From Lasiosphaeria ovina (lineage: Eukaryota > Ascomycota > Sordariomycetes > Sordariales > Lasiosphaeriaceae), in assembly GCA_033439765.1 (NCBI GenBank), contig JAULSN010000007.1, positions 2,046,001 to 2,110,000 of the forward strand: DNA of 64,000 nucleotides. Direction: 5' to 3'. Below are positions 35,750-47,725 of the stretch, one piece after another. The notes beneath the pieces were generated by a model that was given only the letters and a program-made list of their open reading frames with translations, was not told the origin of the DNA and searched no databases. The position numbers and the translations under genes were made by a program. Every line of letters begins with the position of its first letter. Position 1 is the stretch's first letter.

Positions 35750-37513
35750 AGTCCAGGGCCTGGGCTGGGCAAGGTGAGCTTGTGAGCTTGGAGTCTGATA
35801 TTGAGGCACTAGGTAAAGTACGGGTCTGGTTGCAGCTGGGCCTTCGGTCTTTATTCGTGTCTTCTTTCTGTTTGACTGGTGCTTCAAAAGCTGGAGTGTT
35901 GCGCGTGGTATAGATGGCGGTCGCAATCTCTTTCTGGTTGTTTTACGCAGAGATAAATCACTTCCAGTTGGCAACGGGGAATTGGAGCTGGTGACAACCG
36001 ACCGGGCTGACCGTGAGAAACGGGATGAAATCTTTACAACCTAACCCGAGGCAGGCGGCATAGGTAAGGTAGCCCGCTGTGCAAGGCCCCTAACAGACTT
36101 GAAGAGTGCTGTAATTATAGTGGGTTATAATTTTTCCAGGCCACCTAGGAACGTCTCCATAGGTACCCTAGGTTCTTTCCTGTAGAGACTTGGGTCCGTC
36201 AGGGGCAAGCAACCACCTCACCTGCTTGTCCATGGACTTCACTGCCGTAGGTGGACTTTCCGTCCAATTGAAAATCCCCAGTCAAGCATGAAATACGTAT
36301 GAGCATACATTCCGATGCATAGTTACACATGATAATCATCAGTTCTAGAAGGAGAAAAGGACGAAGTGCATCGGCTAATAGAGTGTGCTTTTCAGGGTGT
36401 CAACATGAAATTCCATTTGAGGGCATATACGGAGTATATCACGTCTCAATTGACGCCCCGAAAGTAGCATTCCTATTATCCCTTTTAGTTAAAAGCCTGG
36501 TATCTGATGCTTCATGGACTATCTCTCACTAGGCTGATGGTCCTTTGGTCCTGAACCCAGCAGTTAACCACCCTTCCCATTTATTGGAGAGGGCTTCGTT
36601 CGTCAGGTCGAACTAGGCATGCCAGTTGTTTGTCACTGAAACTATTTTCTGCCCTCTAACGCTGTTGTCAAAATGTTCAACACATAACAACGGACTCGGC
36701 TCTGTTCACGGTTGAAGTCGGGGCCGAAGATCTCGATTTATTGACCTCAACTCATCCTGAAAAGGTAAGCTACCTCACTCCCGAATATAGTATATAATAG
36801 AAAACATGAGTAATAGCAACAACGCATGGCTGCCAGCACGTACTTTGAAACACGGGAGCAAAGACTAGATACCGAGGTAGGCAGGGTGCGTAGGTAACGT
36901 CGGGAGCCGTGAGGGGGATGAGAACCCACAAAACCGCAGAGAGGCCGACGAGTCAAAAGAGCAGCGATGCCGTACCCATCTGCAGGCTCTTGCAGATGCC
37001 GGTGGGCTGGCAAATGGGATGCTAGGGAGCTTGGCTTTGCGGCGGCGTGTCCACAGGCTGCTGGAGACCCCGCCGACAATGGCCGCAGGGGAGCTGAGCT
37101 CTGGCCGGCAACGGATCTGAGATTCCAAGGGCGATCGGAATCCCGCCAAGCCTTTCTTATCGAGTTGAGAATTGCCCGTGGATGTCCCGTCTGTCTGTTG
37201 GAGTGCGTGCATTGGAAGCTTGTGGAGGAGGCGGAATTGCTCCATACAACCAACGTTACGGTAGCCAAATTCAATTTGATACCACAAGGCACCTGGCCCC
37301 TTTACCTAGTGCAAATATAAAGGCCACCGGCGTCGGCAGTCGATTCAACATCTTCACTAACTACAGACGAGAAGAACAAGCAGGAAACGAGCCTTAACGC
37401 CCGTCCTAGAGACACTAACCACAAAATTGATTTAGACTGACTTCTCGGGCCCCACAGCACCGCTGCGGCACGGCAGCAGCCAGCCAGCCTGACTTGGGCG
37501 CCGGGTCCCAGTG
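35750..37513. other. Divergent promoter region
   Basis: 1.8 kb between the CCDC97-like gene (-) and ssk1 (+). Contains TAGGTACCCTAGG at 36160-36172 and A+T-rich stretches. Open frames near 36747-37320 lie on both strands and are not supported. Confidence 0.5.
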
Positions 37514-40500
37514 ATGGGGGTGGGAACACTCCGGTCCAGACTGCGGGCGAGGTTTCCACGGAGGAACTCGGGCGGTGTCCCGTCAATCGCGTCGAGCAAG
37601 AGCAACGACAACAGCGAGAGCCGTCCGGTATCAAAATGCACTGCCAATGACCCGCACCACCGCCCGCCGCCCTACGACCACAATGAAGGCGCGCTGCCAG
37701 CCGAGACAGGCGCCGATGCGGATGCAGGGCACAAAAGGGGAGCTGGAGCTGGAGCTGGAGCTGGAGCTGGAGCTGGAGCTGGAGCTGGAGCTGGAGCTGG
37801 AGCTGGAGCTGGAGCTGGAGCTGGAGCTGGAGCAACAAGAGACGGAGCCCGAGTTGGAGCTGGAGCTGGAGCTGGAGATGAGCACAAGACAAGCCACAGC
37901 GGCGGCACTCGAGTGCCTTTGCCATCGTCAAGCCCAGCCACAAAACAAGTACAAGCACAGGCCAGCGGTCACGAACAAGCGAGGGACAGGGAGCCGAGAC
38001 ACGAGGGCAAGAAACAGGAAATGCAGCGGCCTGGCAGTGGTAGGACCCCGACAACCATAAATATCAGGGACACAAGCGACCAAGAAGACAGCGACGCGGA
38101 CGGCGTGGACAGCGAAGACGACGACGGTGGCAACAACAGCCCTATAACTACTAATGCAGGTGCTGCTGGCGCTGTGCAAAGAAACGGCAGCGACCACCCA
38201 AGCGCCAAGAATGCCACTAATAACCCTAACCACAGCAGTCTCGGGCCGCTGAAGCCAGATCTGCCGCTGCCCCTGCCCCCCATGTTAGAGACCAACCACC
38301 TGCACCTGCCTGTCGCGTCTGTCTCTGCAGAGGCTCGTAATGGCGACACCTGTGACGCGATTGATGGGAACGATCAGCGGGTCCCGACTGCCAAGCTTGC
38401 CAGTATTCACGAGCACGCTCACAGCGACGACCCAGCCGGCGACGACGGGCTCCCGCAGCCGTTCACCGCATCTTTAAATCCTCCTGCTCCTGCCGTCATC
38501 GCCGCTCCTTCCGTCTCAGCTGCTGGGACGGAAAACGCGACTGGGCCTGCCGCGGCAACTGCGAACTCCACAACCAGAGTCACCACGACCACAACCACTT
38601 CCAGCTCCTCGCACCAAGACCCGCACCTAAATACCGAACCCGACCTCGACCTCGACCCCAACCTCGACGTCGATGACAATTGTGGTCACGGTCACGGCCA
38701 TCATCATTCCACCCTGCGAAGAATTGCACTGAGCGACCCGCAATCGCTCGACCCCGCAAGTCCCGGCCTCCCACGACTGGCCGACCGCTTCCCGCCGAGC
38801 CCCACGACGACCACGTCCAGGTCGAGGTCGGTGCGTGCCTCGTCGGCGTCGCCGGCTCGTCCGGAGGGCGACCATCGCCGGCAGAGCTTGCTGCCGAGCC
38901 GACAGTCGACCCTCATCCGGACCCTGCTGAGCGCCGCCCACGTTGATGATCTCGACCTTGACCCTGACAGCCTGGAAGCACTGCTGCCCCTCGGTGCCAA
39001 CATGGGTACTCGCAAGATATGGGTCAAGCGGCCTGGCTCCTCGGCCACTCTGGTCACCATCAATGAAGACGACCTGGTCGACGATGTTCGCGACATGATC
39101 CTGCGCAAATATGCCAACTCGCTCGGCCGCCAATTCGACTCGCCCGACCTGACTCTGCGGATAGCACCCCGTGAGCAGCAGCGGCAGGAGAGATTGCTGG
39201 GCCCCGAGGAGCCCATGGCTCGCACCCTAGATGCCTACTTTCCCGGCGGCCAGACGGTCGACGAGGCCTTGATCATCGACGTCCCATCACGCCGTACCCC
39301 CCGGGCCTCTCCCCGCACCGGTCCCCCCCACGCCCAACACATCACGTCTGCCTTTTACGACGACATCAGACCTGCCGAGGGAGGTACCGACTACTTCGGC
39401 CCCGGAGCTCTTGTTCAGCCCCCTGCCTCGGCCCCCATTCAGCCCAATGGCGGCGCCTCGCACCCCCATACCATCGCGGTGCTGAACACGGGTCAGGTGC
39501 CTCAGATTCCTTCGCCCGGCGGTACGAGGACCCGCCAGTACCGGGACAGACCCGACCGCCCGCGCCTAGGCAGGCAGCACACGTCGTCACCCACGGTCGT
39601 TGCAGGCGTCAATTCCGCTGCTCATTCTTCAACCGCCACCTTGATTGCTCCGAACCAGGGGGCGCTGCTGGTCCATACTCTGTCAGGTCCTCGGACTCAC
39701 TCGAACACGTCGCTGGACCAGCCTTCTGGCGGACAGATGGCACCCCCTGCGCCGCCTCTGTCCACGCCGCCAGTTGCCGACCCAACTGCGGTCGACTCTG
39801 TCCCGTCCCAGGTCCCACGGACTGCCACTCCCCCCCCTCGGGTAGCATCTCCGCGACCATTGGCTGCCGTGAGACCCAAGAAGAAGAAGACGGCCGACCA
39901 GGCCACGCCCAGCCTCATGCTTAACGGTGGCGTGCCGCCGATCAATGTGCTAATTGTCGAAGACAATATTATTAATCTTCGTCTTCTGGAAGCATTTGTG
40001 AAGCGGCTCAAGGTGCGCTGGCAGACCGCTATGAACGGTCGCGAGGCTGTCACCAAGTGGCGCGCCGGCGGGTTCCATCTGGTGCTCATGGACATCCAGC
40101 TGCCCGTCATGAGCGGCCTCGAGGCTACCCGCGAGATTCGCCGGCTCGAGCGTATGAACTCGATCGGGGCCTTCTCTGTTAGTACCAGCGCTAAGGCCGC
40201 CGACGCTAACGGCGAGGCTACCGAAGAGGATTTGCTACCAAACCGAGACATGTTTAAGAGTCCCGTCATCATCGTGGCCCTGACGGCCAGCTCGCTACAG
40301 AGCGACAGACACGAAGCATTGGCCGCCGGCTGCAATGACTTCTTGACCAAGGTATGTTGGCGGTCTATGTGAAATTTTCCAATTCGGCCATGCCCTTGCT
40401 GACAAGTCCACCTACAGCCCGTTACGTACGTGTGGCTTGAGAGGAAGGTCATGGAATGGGGCTGCATGCAAGCGCTGATTGATTTCGACGGCTGGCGTAA

Positions 40501-40666
40501 GTGGAAGTCGTTCTCACAAAAATCGGACGCTGCTGCCGCAGACGACGCCACGACATCGTCATCACCTTCAGTGGCAGGGACGACATCAGGGACTACGGCA
40601 AGCAGCAAGAAGGCCAAGGCCAAGAAGAACCGGCTCTCGATAACGTCGTCCTCGGATGCCATTTGA
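37514..40666 (+). CDS. ssk1: Two-component response regulator Ssk1 (HOG pathway)
   Basis: Two exons, 37514-40351 and 40418-40666; 1028 residues. Ssk1 receives phosphate from the histidine kinase-Ypd1 relay and, when unphosphorylated, activates the Ssk2 MAPKKK of the osmotic-stress (HOG) pathway. The receiver domain begins at about residue 810 ([19 protein letters not shown]); the phospho-acceptor is Asp860 ([12 protein letters not shown]); the switch region is [10 protein letters not shown] and the Lys is in NDFLTKP. The C-terminal [22 protein letters not shown] is characteristic of Ssk1. The long N-terminus is disordered, with a Gly-Ala repeat at about 76-108. The intron immediately after the conserved FLTK leaves the last 82 residues in exon 2. 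The start follows a stop-free codon but is the first ATG. Confidence 0.95.
37739..37833 (+). repeat. (GGAGCT)n coding microsatellite in ssk1
   Basis: About sixteen perfect GGAGCT units encode an uninterrupted (Gly-Ala)n tract; a second short block of about four units follows at 37853-37877. All six frames stay open across it, which explains several spurious frames. Confidence 0.95.
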
Positions 40667-42037
40667 ACTGGCCTACAGACTCTGTGTCACATCCACGATT
40701 GACGGAACTTTTGTTTCTTCCTAAACCCCCTTTCACGATACACAGCAAGTGGGCGGGGAGAGGAAGCTGTACCATACCCTACCAGACATCATATGCACTG
40801 CCACAACCTAGGAACCGACGCGGCAGTTCTCTTCCTTCTGTTCGATTTTATGTCCCCAATACCTAGCGGGATCAGGCCCGCTATGCCTTGACGAGATCGC
40901 CAGGTTTTCTCTGTTCCTATAACTACTTCTGCATGGTTATTAATAATGGGCAACTGCCAAGATACGAAGACGCAAATGGTGCGACTGAGTAGAGGGCATA
41001 AATAGGTACTCTACGCAGAATAACTGACTACGGTTATGACGCTACGTGTGGATGGTATTAAGGAACGCTAATAGGCGGCGCGTCTTACTCTGTTGTTTTA
41101 TTTGTCTATCCATCAACGGGATGAGGGGGAGTATATGAACGGGCACACTTATTAGGCGGCTATAGCGTTGCTTTCTTGTTTGGGGTGTCGTTCTACTGCT
41201 GATATTCTATCTCTTCTACGTCTCATTTCGCAGCACAGGAGGATTTCAGGGCGATGTATGCTTATATTGGCAATGGCTGGTATATGGCGGCATACTTGTA
41301 ATTACTGAGCTTGCAGAGCTTGCAGATATTGCTGGGGTTGCTGGGTTTCTGGTGTTTGGTGCCAGGACATGGTTTGGCGTATCGAGAGACAGACGTACCT
41401 TGGGAGCCGAGGCCTACTGAAGTATGCCTTAGGTATAAGCGAGAGGATGAATCAGAATGGACTTAGTATACAAACCCGAGCCCTTGCAGTCCAGGTTATA
41501 GTAGCTCTTTACTGTGTTTATTTTATTTTTTTAAGAGGTGTTAGACTGAGGAGGCATGTTTTGCTGGACTCCCCAAGTTTAGGGGAGCCCGATAGGGGGA
41601 AGGGGGGTTTTGGTGGAGCGCCGCAATAGTGAGATAAGATAAGGTTTCGAGTATATGTACTGTACATATACATACAGTAGCAGTTGGACTAAGTCCTGAG
41701 GGTAAGATGGTTAATCGCATTCTAGTCTGAAAGCCAGCGTATTATCAGGGGAAAATGATTGTCCTTGATGACGAGATAGAGAATAAAACAATTACAATCG
41801 TTCCCACACGTGAATTACAGCTTGCTGGTCGTGTTCTCGTTGCTGGTGTTGCGGCGCTTAGGCAACCCTAACCCTGTGTGTATTTGTCAGCTCGGCTCAA
41901 GCAGCGACAGTAGGTGGGTTCTGGGGTGGGTCTAAAAACCAGCGACTTGGGTCCACCAGCAAGGAGAAAAAATTCAGCGAACATTAAACCTTCAAACATC
42001 CACGCTCCCCTCACACAAACACCCTCACAATCGCAGA
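40667..42037. other. Intergenic region between ssk1 and mS45
   Basis: 1.4 kb, A+T-richer, with the ssk1 3' end and the promoter of the mS45 gene. ATATGTACTGTACATATACATACAG near 41652-41677 is a short palindrome. No gene seen. Confidence 0.5.
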
Positions 42038-43395
42038 ATGCCGCCACGGTTACGCAGCGGCGGCAATGGCCTCTCTCCCCTGCTCCTCACGTGCGTCGAG
42101 GGCTTGTCGCAGCGAGGGGGGAGTCGTCTGCTAGCAGGACTAACGGCCATAATCCAAAACCAAAGCCAAAGCACAATAACACTCCAATCCTCGTCGCGCT
42201 CACCGCCATGCTCGGCACCCTTCTCCACGTCGGCCCCCTGCGAGCTCAATCGCGAGCAGCGCCGCATGTGGGCCTGGCTCAGAGGCCAAGGCAAGAAGTT
42301 CAAGACGGCGCCTGACCCCGACCAGTTCGGCCCCGACGGCGAGACAGCACCCGGCAACGGCGGCGGGCCAAACTACGTGGGCAGCTTCGACGGCACCCAG
42401 GTCTTCAAAAACAACAAGGTCTTCAAGAGCGAACCTGTGCTCTCCGAGAAGGCCCGCGATGCCATCTTCTCGGCCGTCGTCGAGGACCAACTGCCCCTCA
42501 AGGCCGTCTCCCAGAAGTTCGGCGTCGACATGCGTCGCATCGCCGCCGTCGTCCGCATGAGGTCGATTGAGCGCAATTGGATCGCATCGGTTAGTTACCT
42601 GTTCCCTTTCCCCCTCGCGTTCTCCGTCTTTCTGGCGTGAGGCATCCTCCTGGCTGGCAGCGGGCTTCCCATTATGATGATTCACATAAAAATTCGATTA
42701 GTCTTGAAGACATGTCCAATGGTTAAAAAATTTACGGCTCTACAAGCCTTTCTGAATGGGGAAGCCCCGCTGTTTCTCTGCTGCTTCCAAACACGCAGAA
42801 AACGGAAGACAAATCAAGCCTCTGCGAGAAATCTTGGCTGACGCCTTCGGGCCTATAGAAAAAACCGCTCGCGAGACCCTACCAGAGAGCCGTCTTGGCC
42901 ATGCTGCCCCAAGCCGACCTGAACCCGGGGGAGATGCCGTTCGAGCCCATCAACGACATCCACGTGCACATGGCGACGATGCAGCAGCTCTTCCACCCGA
43001 CGTCCGAGTCGCGCCACTTTACGCGCCGGGACGCGGCCAAGGCGTTTGGCGCGCACATCCTGCCGCCCGACGACAAGCTGCGCATCCCCGAGATGATTGA
43101 CCTGGAGCGCAAGCTGGCCAGCGGCGTGCCGTCGGAGGAGGCGCACGACGAGTTCGTGGCCCAGACGGCCAGGACGGAGGCGGCGCGCGCGAAACGGCTC
43201 AAGGGGCGACGCACTATGGCGGAGCTCAACAGGACGCGCGTCGCCACGGACCGCTTCGAGTTCCGCTTCGAGAACTTCAACTCGTCGGCCGTCGGCCGCA
43301 CCGGCCGCGCCCGCACCGCCATCGGCTGGCGCTACGGCGTGCCGTCACACGACCGCAAGCCGGACCAGGTCAAGATTCCCACAAAGATGGAATAA
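42038..43395 (+). CDS. Mitochondrial small-subunit ribosomal protein mS45 (Bot1/Mrps35 family)
   Basis: Two exons, 42038-42589 and 42859-43395; 362 residues. The family (Pfam 'eukaryotic mitochondrial regulator', S. pombe Bot1, S. cerevisiae Mrps35) is a protein of the mitochondrial small ribosomal subunit. Residues 1-40 are basic and Leu/Ser-rich without acidic residues until Glu21, fitting a mitochondrial presequence. Core motifs are SEKARDAIFSAVVED, VSQKFGVDMRRIAAVVRMR, then across the intron NWIAS/KKPLARPYQRAVLAML, and QQLFHPTSESRHFTRRDAAK. The intron is 269 nt, long for this window. A downstream ATG at 42901 could not by itself give a complete protein. Confidence 0.88.
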
Positions 43396-44508
43396 ACGTC
43401 TCCCTGCCACCGGGAAGCTGGTTGCTGGAGTGTGGAGATGTGTATTTTTATTACGATGAAGCCGCGGCAACAATCCCCCGGTCATATAATCCCGTGTGTC
43501 CCACGTCAGTCTACCGATACAAGGGGAGGGGGCATGCGGCGGGGGAGCAGAGGGCGTCTGTTTATCTAAACCCGTTAAGGGGCTTATTTGCCCGGCATGG
43601 CCCGGTCTCGGTATTGCATCTTCTGCGGAGGGTTTTCTTTTTTTTTCCCCTTTTCTGTCAGCCAGACGCGACAGCTGTATATATGTGTGTATACTAGCAT
43701 TTAGTACCCAGCAATAGCAGGCTCTGATTTTGTCCACATCTCTGTGCTCGTAGGGGGCTTGTCTTCCTACCTAGGGGGTGTATGTTGATGTTGTGCTCGG
43801 TGGCAGGTCTGTGTAGGTATTGAGCATACTCTGCCTCTATAGGTAGGTGGGTAGGTAGATGTCGACTGCACCTCTGCCTGCCCGTATATGACTCTCTTTG
43901 AACTATTAGATACCTACCCACGTAGAACCACTCCTGCCCACAAGTCTAGGGAGTAACTTGGCAGTTATGGTAAGTACCTACTGGTCAGCCCCAACCGCCA
44001 CCTGAGAAAAACAGGCAAGTCTAGCAAACATCACCGAGACATCTAATTAGGACACACACTTACAGTGGGCGGCAAAGAGTTTGAATCTAGCACTAAGTAC
44101 CATGTAAGCCGCTAGCCGTATACCGGTACAAAAATTTGGATTCAAACTTTTTGCCGCCCACTGTAGGTATGTATGTAGGTAGGTAGGTAGGTAACGGAGG
44201 CACTGAAATACGCCATGTCGAGGATATGAGTAACGGACTACCTCTGCCTAGGTAACTTTCCTTGCCCTCGCTCACTAGCTAGTCGCCTACTAGGAAAGTT
44301 AAGATCAATGGGCCTTACCTACCCCCTACCTACCACCTGAGGCCCGCGGCTTGGCATAGCATAGCATAGACCCTCGCTCCCCGACCTAAAGAGGAGAAAA
44401 GAAAAAAAGAACGCCGTGCCATCTGCTCTAGCCTGCTCTAGCCTGCTCTAGCCTACTCTGCTCCGCTCCGCTCTACCTTGCCTGTTCGTGTAGGCTAGGC
44501 TAGGTACT
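43396..44508. other. Intergenic region with MITE and TAGG-type repeats
   Basis: 1.1 kb between convergent genes. Contains the MITE at 44063-44163, (AGGT)n at about 44174-44193, CCTACC/CTAGG motifs near 43767, 43841 and 44249, and three copies of TGCTCTAGCC at about 44424-44456. No gene. Confidence 0.6.
44063..44163. mobile_element. Tc1/mariner-type MITE, 101 bp
   Basis: Terminal inverted repeats of 25 bases with one mismatch: the left end starts CAGTGGGCGGCAAAGAGTTTG and the right end is its reverse complement (44139-44163). Each end is flanked by TA (44061-44062 and 44164-44165), the target-site duplication of Tc1/mariner elements. The internal 51 bases have no coding capacity. The TIR start CAGTGGGCGGCAAA is of the kind seen on fungal mariner-like elements. 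Confidence 0.85.
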
Positions 44509-47027
44509 CTACACGGCCGTAGCCACGACGTGCGCCTGCACCGCCGCCTGCACCTGCCTGGCCGCGAAGATACCAGGCGACGACGGCGACGGCGAAGTCG
44601 TCGCCCCTGTGGCCGTGCCCGCCCCTGTGGCCGCGGCAGCCGTCTCAGGGCCGGAGCCGTCTGATCCACCACCACCTTCTTCGCCACTGACACCATTGAC
44701 CTTACCATTGGCCTCGCGAAGCTGCTGCTGCCTCTCCAACTCACGCTCCAGCGCCAGGGCCTGCGCGCGCCAGTCCGTCGGCTGCTGCTGCTGCTGCTGC
44801 TGGTGGTGGTTGGTATCAATGTCGACGATGAGGTTGCGGCGGACCTGCTCGACCGCCGCAGCTGGGACCCCGCAGTGGGCCGTCACGTACGTCTCGACGG
44901 AGCCGTACGTGGCGCGCAGCGTGGCGAGGGTGGCGAGCATGTTTTCTTTTCTGTTTTGTCCAAAGGAAGGGGTTGGGTTAGTTTCGTGCGCTGTGAGGGA
45001 ATGGGGATAGAGGGAGGTTGAACGGGAAGACAGGAAGGGGAACGGGAGAGGAGAGAAGGAGGGAAGTAGGTGCTGCTGCCGGTTGCTCTTGGAGGCCTGC
45101 CTGCCTGTGAGCCTTGGAGGCTGCATGGAATGGCAGCGGTCGGTCAGGGACTCGGGGCACATTTCTCTTTCTTCGTCTTCTGCTTGATCCGCCTCGTCAA
45201 GCTTCCCGTCTTGCGTATATATTCATGTGCACCGTCTCCTAACGCCTTCACCGAGCATCTCCATCCATCCATCCGAGACGAGAGGCAGACAAGACAGAGA
45301 GGAAAAAGAAACAAGCAGTCTAACGTACCGCGAACTGACCATCCTCTCGGCGCGCGCGCGGTCGCCCCGCAGCGCGTCGCCGTTGATCAGCTTCTGCACC
45401 GTCGCCTCCTTGAGCTGCGCCAGCCCGAGGTCGGTCAGGCTGTAGTCGTGGGCGATGGCCTCGTCGTCGACGCCGCAGAGGGCGAGCACTAGGGCGCAGA
45501 AGATGCCCGTCCCTGATTTTTTCTCGCGTCTGTCAGCTTAGTCTCTCTTCCTCTCAAGGCACAAAGTCTGGGTCATGTGGTGCCCGGACACCGAGGTCAA
45601 CGGGTCCTCGGGTAGCCGCAGGTAGGGGGAAGGGGCAGGGCTGTGGGATTGGGCCATAATAATATCTCGGCCGAGGTTCCGGGGCTGGCTGGCAGGCAGG
45701 CGAGCACAATGAGCGGGCAAATGAGAGCGGCAGGAGCAAGCAACATGCACTCTGGAAAGAAGACGTGCGTATAGAGACAGACGGGAGGGAGGGAGGGACT
45801 GACTGTCTTTGCCGGCTGTACAGTGGACCAGCAGCGGCGAGGGCGGCGTGGACGCCAGCGACTCGAATATGGTGCGGAACGGCGCGTGAGGGTGTCCCGG
45901 GTCGGCGGCGGCGGCTAGGATGGAGCTGTAGGCGCGCACGAATCCCTAAAGCAGCAGCAGCAGTCGAGACAAGGCTGCGGGTCAGCCGCCAGGAATTCTT
46001 GTTTCCTTCCCTTCTTTTTTCCTTCCTTTCTTCCTCTGCTAAAGGGATGGATGAATCGGTTGGCTAGGAGAGAACGGCGGAAACAGGGTGTGGCGTAGTT
46101 CTAGAATTCGATATGGAAGCACATGGTTTTCCGCCGGGGCACACACAGCCTCCCCTTCCCTGACCGCACCTCACCACCCGGGATGCCGCCACAGAAGGAC
46201 CGATACATGTGCGGCAGCCCAGACTCACACGCACGATGAAATGTGAGGCGTGTCACAGTCCAGCATGGTATCGGCATGGTCGTTGGCATGGGCATAGGCA
46301 TGGGCATGGGCATGGGCATGAAGAAAGCGCCCGATGCACGCAGCCTTGTCTTTCTACACGCACGGAACAGGCAGAAGCGCGCCCCTCATCTGCGCGTCCG
46401 GCTGGGAGACCCAGCTGGGGCATGCTGACGCTCTGCAGCAATGTCGGCAAGGCCCGCGGGCGTGGTGGGGAGAAGGCAAGACCCGCATGGGGATAATTGC
46501 GGGAGTGGGAGTGGGAGTGGGAGTGGGAGTGGGAGTGTAGGTGTGATGGATAAGGGGATACAAAAAACAAAACGCTCCAGACTGACCTCGAGTCCATCGC
46601 TGTAGTTGTTGAAGCGCACGGCGAGCGCCTCGGGGCTGTAGTCCTTGTCGAGGAAGATGGGGACGGAGACGCGAGTCGAGCCGTCCCACGAAGGCGTGGG
46701 CGGGGTGCCGTCGCGCGAGAGCTCGACGACGGACCTGAGGTCGAAGACGGTCTTGATGCCCAGCTGGTCCGACAACACGGTCACGCCCTCGGCCGTGAGG
46801 CCAGAAGGGTCGGCCGAGCGATACAGCCGCCCGCGCCTCACCATCTGGTGTGGCGGGCGGTGGGAGGGGCCCGCGATCTCATAGCCACCCACATCACGCA
46901 GATTCGCTAGGCCCGGCGCGTCGATGAATGGTGGCGATGGCAACACGGGTTGGCCGCCGCCGGTGTGGTTGAGAGTGAGGTTGTTGTTGAGGCTGCGGAC
47001 GCAGTTATGGTTGGGGGTGGGGGCCAT
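44509..47027 (-). CDS. Tyrosine-protein phosphatase (Y_phosphatase3 type)
   Basis: Four exons on the minus strand: 47027-46587, 45945-45804, 45512-45329, 44950-44509; 402 residues. A cysteine-dependent phosphatase: the start has NLRDVGGYEI and RRGRLYRSADPSGLT, typical of fungal/bacterial Y_phosphatase3 enzymes, then the P-loop HCTAGKDRTG with Cys189 and Arg195. The catalytic aspartate of a WPD loop is not obvious, as in this subfamily. The C-terminal 110 residues are low-complexity, with seven Gln in a row and Ala/Thr/Gly-rich sequence. The first intron is 641 nt and contains two hexanucleotide repeats. The second intron falls between the Asp and Arg codons of the active-site loop. Substrate (phosphotyrosine or phosphoinositide) is unknown. 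Confidence 0.88.
46276..46538. repeat. Two hexanucleotide arrays inside an intron
   Basis: A GGCATG-type array (about 46276-46320) and a GTGGGA array (about 46502-46538, six units) lie within intron 1 of the phosphatase gene. Confidence 0.85.
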
Positions 47028-47725
47028 GACTGGCTGACGGTAGGTGGTACTCCGTACCTAAGCGGGAGTCAGCGGCAGCTACACTAGAGGCGAGGGGAGG
47101 TAGGGCTGGGCAGGGGGCCGGTGCTAGGCTGCCGAGGGCGTTTCTCACTTCGGTATACTTGGTAGAGCTTAGTCGGTTCGTTGGGCTCGCCTTGCCTTGC
47201 CTTGCCTTGCCTCGTCTTGCCTTGCCTTGTCTTTGCCTTACCTTGTCAGCTCGAATCAGACGAGGCTCGCGGGACTAGGTCTAGTAGCAGGACAGGACTA
47301 GGATCGGACCAAAGGGTGTGGCTCCGCTCCGGAGGTCATGTCGCCGTCGTTTTTGGAGCAGGAGCAGAAGCAGAGGTGCTGCCCCACGGTTCCACGACCC
47401 GAGATAGCACCGCGGCACAGCCAACAAGCAAACGCACGAGCTTTTTGCGTGCTGGTGAAACTTGGACTGCATACACTACCTTACACAGTTTGGGCAGTAC
47501 GCACGGGGAAAGAGCCGATGCGGCCGGTCCTGGTCCTGATAGCCAGCTGCAAGTCCTTTGTCTGGCGGCCGCGTTTGGCGCCGTGTCTGCTGGTCATCTC
47601 CCTTAACGTTAGCTGCTACAGCATGCGGCTAGCTCTAGAGATCTCGCCCGCCCGGGTGGCCACAGCGGTGGTCTTGGAGGGCAGCACAACTCCAGCTGCT
47701 GCAGTCCTTCAGACGTTCCGTAGCA
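47028..47725. other. Promoter region with CCTTG repeat
   Basis: Upstream of the phosphatase gene. A pentanucleotide CCTTG array runs from about 47189 to 47250. No supported gene. Confidence 0.5.

Noticed and set aside
37739..37900. Minus-strand Ser-, Leu/Gln- or Ala/Pro-repeat frames
   Set aside because: They arise from the GGAGCT microsatellite in ssk1, which is open in every frame.
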